This document shows positions 21,501 through 22,400 of a DNA stretch of 22,400 nucleotides, in pieces. The position numbers and the translations under genes are program-made. Where the stretch lies: contig JACPRT010000170.1 of assembly GCA_016189845.1 (NCBI GenBank), forward strand, positions 1-22,400. Reading direction: 5' to 3'. The notes below the pieces were generated by a model. That model made no database searches. It saw nothing but the letters and a program-made list of their open reading frames with translations, and was not told where the DNA came from. Numbering within the stretch: position 1 is the first letter of the stretch; each line of letters opens with the position of its first letter. Source of the stretch: Chloroflexota bacterium (lineage in GTDB: Bacteria; Chloroflexota; Dehalococcoidia; Lucifugimonadales; Lucifugimonadaceae).

Positions 21501-21884
21501 ATGACAGGGCCGCCGGGCAACCAGCCTCGATTCGAATGGAACGCGGGCAGCGTGCGCGCGATGCGCAGGTTCCTCGGCATGTCGCAGAGCATGTTCGCCG
21601 GGGAGCTGGGCGTGCGGCAGCAGACCGTTTCGGAATGGGAAACCGGGATGTACCGCCCCCGGGGCGCTTCCGCAACCCTGCTCTCGATGATCGCGGCCAA
21701 CTCCGGCTTTATTCACGACGTTCCCGGTTATCCATCCGGAATAGCGCCATCCGTCGTCCATAGTCACGTCGAGCAGCGCCTGGCGGTGGCGAACGGTGCA
21801 ACCTCCGTACTGGTCATCGACCCGGTCAGATCCCCGGCTCACTCGCAGGGCCAATCGGTCTCGAGACCTGAAGTCGCCATATAG
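21501..21884 (+). CDS. Xre-family helix-turn-helix DNA-binding protein
   Basis: This 127-residue protein has one Xre/Cro-type HTH at about residues 17-66: SVRAMRRFLGMSQSMFAGELGV and the recognition helix RQQTVSEWETGMYRPRG. The C-terminal 60 residues show no domain I recognise and are rich in Ser, Val and Pro. It is probably a transcription regulator of unknown targets. Proteins of this size with this HTH also serve as antitoxins, but no toxin-like gene is adjacent. It lies 56 bases after the M16 gene and about 95 bases before the RAM-domain gene, in the same direction, each with its own promoter candidate. Confidence 0.87.
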   Translation: MTGPPGNQPRFEWNAGSVRAMRRFLGMSQSMFAGELGVRQQTVSEWETGMYRPRGASATLLSMIAANSGFIHDVPGYPSGIAPSVVHSHVEQRLAVANGATSVLVIDPVRSPAHSQGQSVSRPEVAI

Positions 21885-21896
21885 CGCCGTATCTGG

Positions 21897-21926
21897 TTGA
21901 CACCCCTTCTCGCGGTGACCTAGGAT
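21897..21926 (+). promoter_or_regulatory. Promoter of the RAM-domain gene (TTGACA-18-TAGGAT)
   Basis: A perfect -35 TTGACA (21897-21902) is followed after 18 bases by TAGGAT (21921-21926). The predicted start near 21933 leaves a leader of about 46 bases with AGAGGTG about ten bases before ATG 21979. This is the best -35 in the window. Confidence 0.7.
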
Positions 21927-21978
21927 TGGCCCTCTGGACCTCCACGGACCCGGGCTCGCGAAGAGGTGCACATAGAAC

Positions 21979-22215
21979 ATGCCGACTCGTGCTTACATCC
22001 TCATCGAGACCGCGATTGGGAAGAACGCCGAAGTAAGCCAGGCTCTGATGAAGCTCCCGCAGATGCAGAGCGTCGATACCGTGACCGGCCCCTACGACAT
22101 CATCGCAATCGCCGAGACCGAGGACCTGCCCGCCATCGGCAACCTGATCAGCAACCAGATGCACAAGGTCCCGGGAATAGTCAAGACGGTCTCCTGCCTG
22201 GCAGTTGGCTCCTGA
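21979..22215 (+). CDS. Stand-alone Lrp/AsnC ligand-binding (RAM) domain protein
   Basis: This 78-residue protein is the effector-binding half of Lrp/AsnC regulators without the DNA-binding half. It starts TRAYILIETAIGK, has the turn TGPYDIIAIAE (about residues 36-46) where the family binds amino acids at the dimer interface, and ends VPGIVKTVSCLAV. Such single-domain proteins are found in many bacteria and archaea as small-molecule-binding oligomers, and their partners are often unknown. ATG 21979 has a ribosome site (AGGTG) and a clear promoter. Its TGA stop at 22213-22215 is in the same frame as the acyl-CoA dehydrogenase that begins four bases later, so the two are likely co-transcribed. 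Confidence 0.9.
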   Translation: MPTRAYILIETAIGKNAEVSQALMKLPQMQSVDTVTGPYDIIAIAETEDLPAIGNLISNQMHKVPGIVKTVSCLAVGS

Positions 22216-22218
22216 CCT

Positions 22219-22400
22219 CTGCGCTACCGATTCTCCGAAGCCGAAGAGGCATTCCGCGCAGAGCTCCTGGACTGGATCCGCGCCGCCCTACCCGCAGGCT
22301 ACGACGGCCCTGGCGATGACTCGGACGATGAACAGTGGCGGCTGACCCTCGAGCTCCGTCGTGAACTCGCCCGCCGCGGGTGGCTCACCCTGGCCTGGCC
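22219..22400 (+). CDS. Acyl-CoA dehydrogenase, N-terminal part (3' truncated by window edge; apparent CTG start)
   Basis: The frame from 22219 to the window end reads as the N-terminal helical domain of an acyl-CoA dehydrogenase: RYRFSEAEEAFRAEL at the start, RELARRGWLTLAW at the visible end. These are FAD enzymes that oxidise acyl-CoA to enoyl-CoA. The frame is closed upstream by TGA 22213-22215, the stop of the RAM gene, and contains no ATG, GTG or TTG before the conserved residues. CTG 22219 gives the N-terminus expected of the family. A read-through fusion, or a sequence error, are the other possibilities. No clear ribosome site is seen, so coupling to the RAM gene is probable. Confidence 0.75.
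   Translation, partial: MRYRFSEAEEAFRAELLDWIRAALPAGYDGPGDDSDDEQWRLTLELRRELARRGWLTLAW

Noticed and set aside
20404..21675. 423-codon minus-strand frame opposite the M16 protease
   Set aside because: The protease has HxxEH and other family motifs. The opposite frame runs across three features and has no domain.
1..22400. tRNA genes, rRNA, CRISPR arrays, insertion sequences
   Set aside because: I looked for tRNA-like cloverleaf ends, evenly spaced repeats and transposase motifs, and saw none. All intergenic gaps are under about 110 bases.

Overview
The window is high-GC bacterial DNA with dense, mostly housekeeping gene content. The best lineage clue is a 1,491-residue membrane protein with all the hallmarks of the Chlor_Arch_YYY (DUF2298) family, which is known mainly from Chloroflexota and some archaea. 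I therefore favour a Chloroflexota chromosome, probably one of the GC-rich uncultured lineages. This is inference. Nothing suggests a plasmid or phage: I see no transposase, integrase, tRNA or CRISPR array.

Positions 1-218 hold the end of a response-regulator receiver domain. It converges on a nine-gene minus-strand run (7877 down to 312) that looks like one operon: proB, proA, a 106-residue orphan protein, an amidohydrolase, a DUF3052 protein, an APH-fold kinase and three SDR-type proteins. All but one gap in this run is under about 35 bases, and two junctions are ATGA overlaps. proB and proA give two of the three steps from glutamate to proline; the other members have no obvious link to proline.

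Divergently, mfd (transcription-repair coupling factor) runs 7987-11541. It is followed by a small toxin-antitoxin islet (11615-13559). The islet has a single-gene fusion of an MNT nucleotidyltransferase to a HEPN RNase-like domain, then a Xre/MbcA/ParS-type antitoxin and its RES-domain toxin. A clear promoter, a 9-bp-arm palindrome and a triple alternating half-site over the ribosome binding site lie just upstream of the antitoxin gene.

Positions 13543-15025 (minus) carry a HAD-family hydrolase with an altered active site and a ComF-type phosphoribosyltransferase, divergent from a long-form hibernation promoting factor (hpf). The giant YYY protein gene (15650-20125, minus) converges on hpf with overlapping 3' ends. 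It is divergent from an M16 zinc protease gene (20155-21444). A small Xre-type regulator, a stand-alone Lrp/AsnC ligand-binding (RAM) domain protein with a good promoter, and the start of an acyl-CoA dehydrogenase complete the window.

Two points of gene-expression style recur. Start codons are often not ATG (four TTG, four GTG and one apparent CTG among 21 starts by my choices). Several first genes of transcription units have a TAnnnT -10-like hexamer only 6-8 bases before the start codon and no good Shine-Dalgarno, as expected of leaderless mRNAs.
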